7,175 nt of DNA from Deltaproteobacteria bacterium (GCA_021157555.1 JAGGWL010000250.1:1-7175); one strand, 5' to 3'; shown: positions 1 to 6,332, counted from the stretch's first letter. Program-made: numbers and translations. The notes: generated by a model not told the origin, from the letters alone.

Positions 1-1
1 A

Positions 2-100
2 AGAACAACCCGCGCCATTGAAACCAGCCCCGCCGATTTGATATTCAAACGCACCCAGCCACGGCCGGGGCCTGGAGAGAAAGGCTACCATGAAAAATAA
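2..100 (+). CDS. 3' end of an MCE/MlaD-family lipid-transport substrate-binding protein (partial)
   Basis: An open frame enters from the left edge and ends at TAA 98-100, giving 32 C-terminal residues. Its middle reads T-S-P-A-D-L-I-F-K-R, which resembles the usual ending of MlaD/PqiB-type MCE proteins, where a short 'P-x-x-L-(I/L)-F-(G/K)-R' stretch closes the protein. The next gene encodes the auxiliary lipoprotein that normally follows an MCE gene, and the two frames overlap by 11 bases (90-100), as expected for translationally coupled operon partners. In this family the MCE protein is anchored in the inner membrane and faces the periplasm, where it binds lipids for an ABC transporter. Only the tail is visible, so the call rests on this short motif plus context. 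The MCE domain itself is outside the window. Confidence 0.6.
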   Translation, partial: RTTRAIETSPADLIFKRTQPRPGPGEKGYHEK

Positions 101-707
101 TTTTTATATAATTTTCGTATTGTTCTGTCTGCTTGCTGGCTGCGTTGCCCAAAGCGTTCCTCCTGTCGATATCTATACTATATCGCCTGAGTGGGCAGAC
201 ACTATCGCCCAGGGGGAAAGAGAGAAAAAGAGCCTTTTCATCATTCAACTGGCTCCAATGCATGCAACGCGAGCTCTTAAGGGTACCGAAATCCTTTATA
301 CTGATACACAATATGGCTGGAACAGCTATGCCTACAGCCGCTGGAATGATGCACCGGTACAATTACTACAAATGGTCTTCCAGGTTGCCATGGAAAAAAA
401 TGATCTGTTTAAGGCCGTGGTTCCTCCCACATACGTATCAGAAGCTGATTTACTACTGGAAAGCACTCTGCTTGATCTCAGCCATCATATCAAAGATGAC
501 GAGACTTCCGAAGGAGTCGTCAGAGTACGTTTTTATCTAATTAATAATACGACAAAAACGGTAACATCAACAAAAGAGTTTATCTCCAGGGTGACGGTAG
601 TCACGCAGAATGCCCAAGGTGCAGTAAAAGCACTCAACAAGGCGGCAGCCAATGTTGCTCGCGACCTCGTTGCCTGGCTTGCCGAACCTGGCAGGATTGA
701 AACGTAA
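90..707 (+). CDS. ABC-type transport auxiliary lipoprotein (PqiC-like, ABC_trans_aux family)
   Basis: This is a 205-residue outer-membrane lipoprotein candidate. Residues 1-17 form a signal peptide (basic start, hydrophobic core) ending in the lipobox L-L-A-G-C, with Cys18 as the lipidated residue. Residue 19 is Val, not Asp, which favours export to the outer membrane. After the linker come 'D-I-Y-T-I-S' (27-32) and a stretch around residues 64-92 reading G-T-E-I-L-Y ... Y-A-Y-S-R-W-N-D-A-P, the hallmark of the family that includes PqiC and lipoproteins of Mla-type transporters. These proteins partner an MCE protein, permease and ATPase in moving lipids or hydrophobic compounds across the envelope. 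The start ATG overlaps the preceding MCE-like tail, with a purine-rich GGAGAG/AAAGG stretch at 74-84 as ribosome binding site. The length is normal for the family and no damage is seen. The substrate cannot be read from the sequence. Confidence 0.85.
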   Translation: MKNNFYIIFVLFCLLAGCVAQSVPPVDIYTISPEWADTIAQGEREKKSLFIIQLAPMHATRALKGTEILYTDTQYGWNSYAYSRWNDAPVQLLQMVFQVAMEKNDLFKAVVPPTYVSEADLLLESTLLDLSHHIKDDETSEGVVRVRFYLINNTTKTVTSTKEFISRVTVVTQNAQGAVKALNKAAANVARDLVAWLAEPGRIET

Positions 708-810
708 AAGCGAAATGAACCAGACAAAAAATGGAGGTATTAAACAATAATTTTAATTATTTTAATAAGTTACAGGGCACTTTTGATCAGTAAAAAAGGA
801 GAACCAGGAT
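708..810 (+). promoter_or_regulatory. AT-rich intergenic gap, probable promoter region of the pentose phosphate operon
   Basis: This is the only sizeable gap before the gnd-zwf-pgl genes, and functionally it separates a transport operon from a metabolic one. Positions 740-770 are almost pure A/T and include a weak AATAAT-TTTA-ATTATT inverted repeat (746-761). I find no convincing -35/-10 pair: the best spaced candidate, TTAAAC (740-745) and TAATAA (763-768), matches consensus poorly. A good Shine-Dalgarno AAGGAG lies at 796-801, nine bases before the gnd ATG. No rho-independent terminator for the lipoprotein operon is visible, so read-through remains possible. Confidence 0.3.
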
Positions 811-1722
811 ATGCAAATTGCCATGATTGGTTTGGGGCGTATGGGAATAAATATGGCGAAGCGGCTTTTAAGGGGCGGCCATGAGGTAGTAGCTTATAAC
901 AGGACCGCGGACAAGACTGAACAAATGGTGAGAAAAGGAGCGGTAGCCGCATATTCTCTCAAGGAGGTCGTTGAAAAACTTTCTAAACCTCGTATAATCT
1001 GGATAATGCTTCCTGCTGGCCCTGTTGTGTATGATCATATCAAGCGGCTCAGTGATATCATGGAGCTGGATGATATTATTATTGACGGAGGAAATACATA
1101 CTACAAAGATGATATTCAAAGGGCTGATCTGCTTGCGGAGAAAGATATTCAATTTATAGATGTCGGCGTTAGCGGCGGCATATGGGGTATTGAAAAAGGG
1201 TATTGCCTGATGATTGGCGGTTCACGAAAAACAAGTCTGTATCTTGATCCCATATTCAAATCCCTCGCACCTGAAGAAGGTTATCTTTATTGCGGTCCCA
1301 CCGGTTCGGGGCATTTTGTAAAAATGGTCCACAACGGCATTGAATACGGCATGATGCAGGCCTATGGAGAGGGGTTTAATATTCTGCATGCTTCTCCCTA
1401 TGCTGAATCACTAAACTATTCTAAAATTGCTCATCTCTGGAATCAGGGGAGTGTGGTCCGTTCATGGCTTTTGGAACTTGCTGAAAAGGCTTTTACCAAC
1501 GATGAAGAGCTTGCTGATATCCTTGGATATGTAGAGGATTCAGGAGAAGGGCGCTGGACGGTTCAGCAGGCGATAGAGACAGGTGTATCAGCGCCGGTGA
1601 TCGCCCTGTCATTAATGCACAGGTTCGGCTCCCGGGATAAAAACTCCTTTTCGGACCGGGTTGTCGCAGCCCTAAGACGGGAATTTGGAGGACATGGGGT
1701 GGTTGCCTCAAAAAAGAGATAG
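811..1722 (+). CDS. gnd: 6-phosphogluconate dehydrogenase, decarboxylating, short (about 300-residue) type
   Basis: It catalyses oxidative decarboxylation of 6-phosphogluconate to ribulose 5-phosphate, the last step of the oxidative pentose phosphate branch, in the cytosol. The N-terminal Rossmann domain begins G-L-G-R-M-G (7-12), and strand 2 ends N-R-T (30-32). The substrate loop G-G-N-T (93-96), the V-S-G-G motif (120-123) and the catalytic block G-H-F-V-K-M-V-H-N-G-I-E-Y-G (167-180) with Lys171, Asn175 and Glu178 are all present. The C-terminal helical part carries S-G-E-G-R-W (244-249) and F-G-G-H (292-295). At 303 residues it belongs to the short YqeC/GndA-like class, not the roughly 470-residue Gnd. 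Asn-Arg-Thr after strand 2 resembles NADP-using enzymes, whereas an Asp there is usual in NAD-preferring short forms, so NADP use is inferred. It is first in a same-strand cluster with zwf and pgl, and AAGGAG at 796-801 fixes the start. Confidence 0.93.
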   Translation: MQIAMIGLGRMGINMAKRLLRGGHEVVAYNRTADKTEQMVRKGAVAAYSLKEVVEKLSKPRIIWIMLPAGPVVYDHIKRLSDIMELDDIIIDGGNTYYKDDIQRADLLAEKDIQFIDVGVSGGIWGIEKGYCLMIGGSRKTSLYLDPIFKSLAPEEGYLYCGPTGSGHFVKMVHNGIEYGMMQAYGEGFNILHASPYAESLNYSKIAHLWNQGSVVRSWLLELAEKAFTNDEELADILGYVEDSGEGRWTVQQAIETGVSAPVIALSLMHRFGSRDKNSFSDRVVAALRREFGGHGVVASKKR

Positions 1723-1734
1723 ACTGAGGACACC

Positions 1735-1755
1735 AGGAAGTCATTTCTTATGTGA
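1735..1755 (+). promoter_or_regulatory. Shine-Dalgarno followed by an in-frame ATG-TGA start-stop pair before zwf
   Basis: AGGAAG (1735-1740) is the only good ribosome binding site between gnd and zwf. Nine bases after it is an ATG (1750-1752) followed at once by TGA (1753-1755), in the same frame as zwf, whose usable ATG is at 1762. The zwf ATG is 21 bases from AGGAAG, which is too far for normal initiation. Ribosomes might initiate at 1750, stop at codon 2 and reinitiate at 1762, or the TGA may be a recent mutation or sequencing error. The arrangement is seen directly; a regulatory role is inference. Confidence 0.35.
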
Positions 1756-1761
1756 AAAATT

Positions 1762-3327
1762 ATGGATAATCTGAACAAAAAATTGACTGTAATGGCTGAG
1801 ACAACAACTTCTGATATGGGACCTTTTGGCTCCTGCATAATAGAGGGCAAACCGGATCCCTCTACAATAGTTATCGTAGGAGCATCCGGTGATCTGACAG
1901 CCAGAAAATTGTTGCCAGCCCTGTTTAATCTTTACCTGAACGATTATATGCCCGATCCTTTTCTCATTGTCGGGTGTGCTCGAAGCAAAATGAGTGATGA
2001 GGGTTTCAGAAAGAAGATGAAAAAGGCTTTGATAGACACAAATAATCTTGATAATCAAAAATGGGAAACATTTGCCAAATTCCTTTTATATCGGGTCATT
2101 GATTACAAGTCTCTTCACTCTTTTAAAAATTTGGCTGATTCACTTAGGGATATGGATAGAGAATATGGAACAGGAGGAAACAGAATTTTCTATCTTTCCA
2201 CTCCCCCTTCCCTTTATAAAACAACTGCCATTATGCTTGGAAAAGCAGGTCTTTCAAACGAAAAAACAAATCAAAACGGCTGGTCAAGAATAGTAGTGGA
2301 AAAACCTTTTGGCCGGAACCTCAATACGGCCATTGATCTTGACAGATCACTACATAAATATTTTCATGAAAATCAGATATTCAGGATTGATCATTACCTC
2401 GCTAAAGAGACTGTACAGAATATCCTGATGTTCCGTTTTGCCAATGCCATATTTGAACCAATATGGAACAGGCAGTATATCAGGCAGATAAATATCATCG
2501 CGGCTGAAACTCTGGGAGTTGAGCACCGTGCAGGCTATTATGAGCAGGCCGGTATACTGCGTGACATGTTCCAGAACCACATGATGCAGCTTCTTGCCCT
2601 AACCGCTATGGAGCCTCCCTCCATGTTCGAGGCAGAAAGGATAAGAGATGAAAAAGTAAAATTATATCAAGCTATAAGGCCTTTTCCCACCCGAGACCTT
2701 CAAAATTACCTGATTCTTGGGCAGTATGGCTCCGGGATCATTGACGGAAAAAAGGTAACTGACTATCGCCATGAGCCAGGTATTAATATTAATTCTTTAA
2801 CTCCAACCTTTGCCGGCATGAAGGTCCTTATTGACAACTGGCGCTGGCAGGGAGTTCCTTTTTATCTTACATCGGGAAAAAGGCTGAGCAAAAAACTGAC
2901 TGAGATCGTTATCCATTTTAAAGATGTTCCCCATTCCCTGTTTCGCCAGACACTCGGGGAAGAGATCACAGCCAACCAGCTCATCCTCGGCATTTATCCG
3001 GATGAAAAGATATCATTAACATTTCAGACCAAAAATCCTGGGGCCAAATTATGCCTCAGATCCGTTGCCATGGATTTTCAATACCATCAAAACTATTCAG
3101 GCCCTGTTCTTGATGCCTACGAAAAAGCGCTTCTGGACTGCATGCTTGGAGATCATATGCTATTCTGGCGGCAGGATGGTGTTGAAATCTGCTGGTCATT
3201 TTTGACCCCTATTTTAGATAAATGCGAGACATGTCAGGATCGTTCCAGAATGCTTTTAAGCTATGAATCCGGGAGCTGGGGGCCACGATTGTTAAAAAGA
3301 TCAAAAGGAGAGGAACCGCCTCCGTGA
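1762..3327 (+). CDS. zwf: Glucose-6-phosphate 1-dehydrogenase
   Basis: It oxidises glucose 6-phosphate to 6-phosphogluconolactone with NAD(P)+, the entry and control step of the oxidative pentose phosphate branch. The cofactor motif G-A-S-G-D-L-T-A-R-K lies at residues 40-49, E-K-P-F-G at 180-184, and the substrate signature R-I-D-H-Y-L-A-K-E at 208-216. The catalytic His273 sits in R-D-M-F-Q-N-H-M-M-Q. W-R-W-x-G-V-P-F-Y-L-T-S-G-K-R-L (360-375) marks the C-terminal beta domain. The signature has Ala213 where Gly is usual. The 521-residue length is slightly above the typical 490-510, owing to about 30 extra N-terminal residues before the nucleotide-binding strand. The start is the first ATG after an in-frame TGA at 1753; no Shine-Dalgarno is properly spaced for it. 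A later in-frame ATG at 1792 also lacks one, so the exact start is uncertain. The stop overlaps the pgl start. Confidence 0.95.
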   Translation: MDNLNKKLTVMAETTTSDMGPFGSCIIEGKPDPSTIVIVGASGDLTARKLLPALFNLYLNDYMPDPFLIVGCARSKMSDEGFRKKMKKALIDTNNLDNQKWETFAKFLLYRVIDYKSLHSFKNLADSLRDMDREYGTGGNRIFYLSTPPSLYKTTAIMLGKAGLSNEKTNQNGWSRIVVEKPFGRNLNTAIDLDRSLHKYFHENQIFRIDHYLAKETVQNILMFRFANAIFEPIWNRQYIRQINIIAAETLGVEHRAGYYEQAGILRDMFQNHMMQLLALTAMEPPSMFEAERIRDEKVKLYQAIRPFPTRDLQNYLILGQYGSGIIDGKKVTDYRHEPGININSLTPTFAGMKVLIDNWRWQGVPFYLTSGKRLSKKLTEIVIHFKDVPHSLFRQTLGEEITANQLILGIYPDEKISLTFQTKNPGAKLCLRSVAMDFQYHQNYSGPVLDAYEKALLDCMLGDHMLFWRQDGVEICWSFLTPILDKCETCQDRSRMLLSYESGSWGPRLLKRSKGEEPPP

Positions 3328-4061
3328 ATTTGAATCAAGGTAAAATAATCATAAGAGATACTCTTTCTCAGGCGACTTTAGCCGCATCTGATCTATTTCT
3401 CAAAAAAGCAAAGGAGTGCGTATCTGACAAAGGATTTTTTACCGTAGCGATTTCAGGCGGCTCAGCGCCAAAGCCAATGCACAGAATGCTGGCAGAAGAA
3501 CCATATCGCTCGAAAATACCATGGAATAGAACACATATTTTCTGGGTTGATGAGCGCTGCGTTTCCTTTGCAGACCCTGCCAGCAATTATGGCGCGGCCA
3601 AACAGGACATTCTTGACATGGTGGGGATTCCCCAGGAACAAATTTATCCTATGTTTGACGGAGGTTTTCCTGAAGAAAAGGCATTGAAGTACCAGAAAAA
3701 AATCGTTGATTTCTTTCAATTGAAAGAGGGGCAATATCCCATGTTTGACCTGATATTTCTTGGAGTCGGCCAAGATGGACACACAGCCTCTCTCTTCCCG
3801 GGGCAGGAAGCTGTTTCAGAGAATAACAGAATTATTATCGCTGTCAGAGGCGGCAATCCCAATGTAGATCGCATCTCCATGACATTTTCTGCCCTGAATA
3901 GCGCTGCATATGTTGTTTTTCTTGCATCAGGAAATGAAAAGGCGGCAATAGTAAATAATATATTAAGTGGCAGTAAGCCAGGTTTGCCGGCCTCAAAAAT
4001 CAAGCCGAAAAACGGCATATTGATCTGGATACTGGACAAAGAGGCGGCATCCCTAATGTAA
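3324..4061 (+). CDS. pgl: 6-phosphogluconolactonase (DevB/SOL type)
   Basis: It hydrolyses 6-phosphogluconolactone to 6-phosphogluconate, linking the zwf and gnd reactions. The family motifs are intact: I-S-G-G-S (43-47), F-W-V-D-E-R (73-78) followed by S-N-Y-G (87-90), and G-V-G-Q-D-G-H-T-A-S-L-F-P-G (147-160), which carries the conserved DGH active-site segment. At 245 residues it has the usual length, and the C-terminus (W-I-L-D-K-E-A-A) is complete. Translation starts at GTG 3324, which overlaps the zwf stop as GTGA. An AAAGGAGAGG ribosome binding site at 3304-3313, inside the zwf coding region, supports this start and suggests translational coupling. Transposase-derived sequence begins within a few bases of the stop, but the gene itself looks undamaged. 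Confidence 0.95.
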   Translation: MNLNQGKIIIRDTLSQATLAASDLFLKKAKECVSDKGFFTVAISGGSAPKPMHRMLAEEPYRSKIPWNRTHIFWVDERCVSFADPASNYGAAKQDILDMVGIPQEQIYPMFDGGFPEEKALKYQKKIVDFFQLKEGQYPMFDLIFLGVGQDGHTASLFPGQEAVSENNRIIIAVRGGNPNVDRISMTFSALNSAAYVVFLASGNEKAAIVNNILSGSKPGLPASKIKPKNGILIWILDKEAASLM

Positions 4062-4063
4062 AA

Positions 4064-4531
4064 ACAACAGCATCTATAAAAGGTGTGTTTTTTTATCTTT
4101 ATATGATCACAGATATATACAGTCGCAAGATTGTTGGCTGGGAAGTTCATGATAGACAAAGTGATGTTTTATCTTCAAGTCTTGTAAAAAGGGCATGTTT
4201 ATCAGAAGGAGTAAGTGGGAAAGATATTGTCCTCCATTCAGACAATGGCTCTCCCATGAAGGGAGCAACTATGTTGGTAACTCTTCAGAATCTTGGTGTA
4301 ATCCCATCCTTTAGCAGGCCATCAGTAAGTAATGATAATCCATATTCTAAAAGCTTGTTTAAGACATTAAAATATAGCCCAATTTATCCTTCAAAACCCT
4401 TTGATACCATAGAAATAGCAAGGGAATGGGTTCTTACATTTGTACGCTGGTATAACAGCCACCATCATCATAGTGGAATAAAATTTGTCATACCCCATAT
4501 TTTATGCAATTGTCAACAATCGGGAAAATAA
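4064..4531 (+). pseudogene. Degraded IS3-family transposase fragment (integrase core, rve domain)
   Basis: The reading frame shows the C-terminal integrase core of an IS3-family OrfB transposase: F-F-Y-L-Y followed by D-I-Y-S-R-K-I-V-G-W-E-V, then H-S-D-N-G-S-P-M-K-G with the second DDE aspartate, then S-N-D-N-P-Y-S, and finally R-W-Y-N-x-H-x-H-H-S-G-I. The open stretch from GTG 4085 gives 148 residues, and similarity seems to start a little earlier, near 4064. The N-terminal helix-turn-helix part and the segment with the first catalytic aspartate (usually W-D-I-T) are missing. The third catalytic residue is altered: codon 4349-4351 is AAA (Lys) where Glu is expected after N-P-Y-S. After F-V-I-P similarity fades and the frame ends at TAA 4529-4531. 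It cannot encode an active transposase. I see no terminal inverted repeats or target duplication, so the element's original ends cannot be placed. Confidence 0.88.
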
Positions 4532-4568
4532 TTGAATTGATATTCTTAAATTTTAAAAAAGGGGACTC

Positions 4569-5357
4569 ATGTCGAAAAATATTATAATAAAAAAAGATGA
4601 TAAAATTGGCAAAATTATATTTAACGACCCTGACCATTTTAACCCTTTGACACCGGATGTTTTAAAAGAGGTCATTGCTGCAATAAAAGATTTGGAAGAT
4701 GATTCTGAAATCCGGGTCATTATGTTTTTGGGAAAAGGAAAAGGCTTTTCCGCCGGAGGGAGTTACGCTTTTCTGGACTCATTAACCAGGTTAACCCCGG
4801 GAGAAATAAAAACCCGGCTTTACAAGTATTTCGCAGGCGCGGTAAAAGCCATTAAGCTTAGTCCCAAACCTACAATTGCGGTTGTGGGAGGCCCGGCAGT
4901 GGGCGCCGGCTGCGAGTTGGCAGTAGCATGCGATTTCAGAATTGTTTCGGAAAAAGCAATGTTTCAGGAAATATGGGTCAAACTTGGCCTGCTTTCACCA
5001 TTGGGTGGTATGTTTCTGCTTCCCAGGTTGATCGGTCTCTCCAAAGCTACCGAAATGTTTATGCTTGGAACATCTGTATACGGCAAGGAGGCCGAACGGA
5101 TTGGCCTGGCCAATAAATGTGTTCCAGCCGAAAAACTGGAAGAAGAGGCATATGTCCTGGCTCAAGAGCTTGCTGAAAGCGCCCCCATGGCATTGTCGGC
5201 AATTAAGGACGGCCTTCGAAGAGGACTGGAATCAAGCCTTTATACAGAATGGGAAGCCAATGTTTTTGCGCAGGCAGTGCTGTTTGCTTCCGCAGATTTT
5301 AAAGAAGCTTTGTCCGCTTTAAAAGAATCACGTAAGCCTGAATTTAAGGGGAAGTAA
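4569..5357 (+). CDS. Enoyl-CoA hydratase/isomerase (crotonase) family protein
   Basis: This is a 262-residue cytosolic acyl-CoA enzyme of the crotonase fold. The first oxyanion-hole segment is G-F-S-A-G-G-S (59-65), where the residue after GG is Ser in place of the usual Asp. The second is G-G-P-A-V-G-A-G-C-E-L-A (107-118), placing Glu116 at the position of the classical hydratase glutamate Glu144 (rat numbering). At the second glutamate position (Glu164 in rat) the alignment gives Trp136, in F-Q-E-I-W-V-K-L-G, so the normal two-glutamate hydratase pair is incomplete. L-P-R-L-I-G (151-156) follows as usual. Classical hydration is therefore doubtful, and isomerase, hydrolase, decarboxylase or ring-modifying activity is possible; the substrate is unknown. 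A short-spaced GGGGA (4561-4565) precedes the ATG. It lies just after an insertion-sequence remnant, so it may be separate from the pentose phosphate operon. Its last 14 bases overlap the convergent glutaredoxin gene. Confidence 0.85.
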   Translation: MSKNIIIKKDDKIGKIIFNDPDHFNPLTPDVLKEVIAAIKDLEDDSEIRVIMFLGKGKGFSAGGSYAFLDSLTRLTPGEIKTRLYKYFAGAVKAIKLSPKPTIAVVGGPAVGAGCELAVACDFRIVSEKAMFQEIWVKLGLLSPLGGMFLLPRLIGLSKATEMFMLGTSVYGKEAERIGLANKCVPAEKLEEEAYVLAQELAESAPMALSAIKDGLRRGLESSLYTEWEANVFAQAVLFASADFKEALSALKESRKPEFKGK

Positions 5358-5610
5358 TGTCCAATAATGAATCAAGCTGCCCTTTTTTGTCAAACGCATA
5401 AAGGTCGTCGCAGCCGCCTACATGATAATCATTAATAAAGATTTGAGGAACTGTTTTTTGACCACCGCTTTTTTTAACCACTTCGGCGATAAGTTCAGGA
5501 TGTTTGTCTATACGTACTTCCTGATAATCAATGCCTTTTGATTCTAAAAGATGCTTGGCTTTTATGCAGTAAGGGCAGATTAATGTTGAATAAATGATTA
5601 CTTTTTTCAT
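5344..5610 (-). CDS. Glutaredoxin, dithiol class (GrxC-like)
   Basis: This 88-residue protein has the thioredoxin fold. The redox motif C-P-Y-C is at 12-15, the cis-proline motif T-V-P at 53-55 and the glutathione-binding G-G-C-D-D-L at 65-70, all in the right order and spacing for a dithiol glutaredoxin of the GrxC class. Such proteins reduce disulfides or glutathionylated proteins in the cytosol. Whether this organism uses glutathione or another thiol cannot be read from the window. Cys67 in the GGCDDL loop is an extra cysteine seen in some family members. The start ATG (5610-5608) has AGGA about ten bases upstream on the minus strand. It lies 12 bases after the YkgJ-like gene and is last in a three-gene minus-strand operon. 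Its stop region overlaps the end of the plus-strand crotonase gene by 14 bases. Confidence 0.93.
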   Translation of the reverse strand: MKKVIIYSTLICPYCIKAKHLLESKGIDYQEVRIDKHPELIAEVVKKSGGQKTVPQIFINDYHVGGCDDLYAFDKKGQLDSLLDITSP

Positions 5611-5622
5611 GTAAAGTTTTTC

Positions 5623-6303
5623 CTAAATAGTGATGTTTTTTAATTTTTTAAACAAAGGCATAATTCTGGATCTGTGTTCAGGCGGCACCATTAAAATATT
5701 AACAGGATGATTTTTAATGAGTCTGCTACCTGGTTCAACGGATATTTGTTTATTTCGCCAATTTTTTTCCTGTACTTCAAAAGAGAGCATAACATCCATG
5801 ATATTTCCTGAATATCCATCACAATCAATATGTTCAATAAATTGTAAAAAAAGAGTGTTTACTGAAAGAACAAATGGATCGATTTCCGCATAACCTGTTT
5901 CAGTACAATTATGTTTTGAAACAAAAGCTCTGCACCCAAAAGGTCTTTTATTATATACAGGGCAGGCGTTATTTGTCAGCAGCGGGCATTCCCCCCATGA
6001 AGAATCTATTTCTTCAACCGGTATATCCTTGTCTTGCGCGCATAAAACAGCAAGCCTGTTCGTAGTTGTTTGTGGTATGAAATGCTGTGTTTCACACTTT
6101 GCAGCAAGTTTTATCTGCAGTAATTTTTTTTCTGCTGCAGATAAATCAAAAAGGATTTTATAGCTTTCCAGGCTTGTAATAGTTACATTACAGGTACAGC
6201 ATACTGAACAAAATTTTTTACACGCAACATCAATGCTTTCTATAAAGTCATCGTAGATTTTATAAATTTTGTCCAATAATATTAATCGACTGTCAATATT
6301 CAT
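5623..6303 (-). CDS. YkgJ-type cysteine-cluster protein (putative metal-chelating)
   Basis: This 226-residue protein is rich in cysteine. Near the N-terminus, C28, C32, C35, C36 and C38 form a tight cluster in C-K-K-F-C-S-V-C-C-T-C. In the middle, E-C-P-L-L (105-109), A-C-P-V-Y (113-117) and R-P-F-G-C-R-A-F (120-127) match the core of the YkgJ / CxxCxxCC family, annotated as zinc- or iron-chelating. C70, C88, C133 and C161 are further cysteines. The precise function of the family is not established, and roles in metal binding, iron-sulfur handling or protein modification have been suggested from context. There is no signal peptide or membrane segment. It sits between a crotonase gene (29 bases upstream) and a glutaredoxin gene (12 bases downstream) on the same strand, so a redox-linked role is plausible but inferred. 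No clear Shine-Dalgarno precedes the ATG and no better start exists upstream, so coupling to the crotonase gene is likely. Confidence 0.8.
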   Translation of the reverse strand: MNIDSRLILLDKIYKIYDDFIESIDVACKKFCSVCCTCNVTITSLESYKILFDLSAAEKKLLQIKLAAKCETQHFIPQTTTNRLAVLCAQDKDIPVEEIDSSWGECPLLTNNACPVYNKRPFGCRAFVSKHNCTETGYAEIDPFVLSVNTLFLQFIEHIDCDGYSGNIMDVMLSFEVQEKNWRNKQISVEPGSRLIKNHPVNILMVPPEHRSRIMPLFKKLKNITI

Positions 6304-6332
6304 AAATGATTCGCATAGAAACGGAAATAAAA

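Noticed and set aside
45..362. A 105-codon minus-strand frame and a 135-codon plus frame (133-540) inside the lipoprotein gene.
   Set aside because: Both are other-frame shadows of the lipoprotein gene, which has a signal peptide, lipobox and family motifs.
731..793. A 20-codon open frame in the gap before gnd, possibly a leader peptide.
   Set aside because: It has no good ribosome binding site, its composition is simply that of the AT-rich gap (many Asn and Phe), and no attenuator hairpins follow it.
3716..4159. A 147-codon minus-strand open frame across the end of pgl and the transposase fragment.
   Set aside because: It is antisense to the well-supported pgl gene, has no recognisable domain and no promoter or ribosome binding site, so it is a shadow frame.
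4509..4546. A small ATTGT-CA-ACAAT palindrome (4509-4520) and a TGATATTCT extended -10-like sequence (4538-4546) between the IS fragment and the crotonase gene, as operator and promoter.
   Set aside because: The stem is only five bases with a two-base loop, and no -35 lies at a suitable distance (TTGTCA at 4510 is about 25 bases away). It is within chance expectation for AT-rich DNA.
4061..4568. A complete insertion sequence with terminal inverted repeats between pgl and the crotonase gene.
   Set aside because: No paired inverted repeats or target-site duplication can be seen, and the transposase is truncated at both ends.
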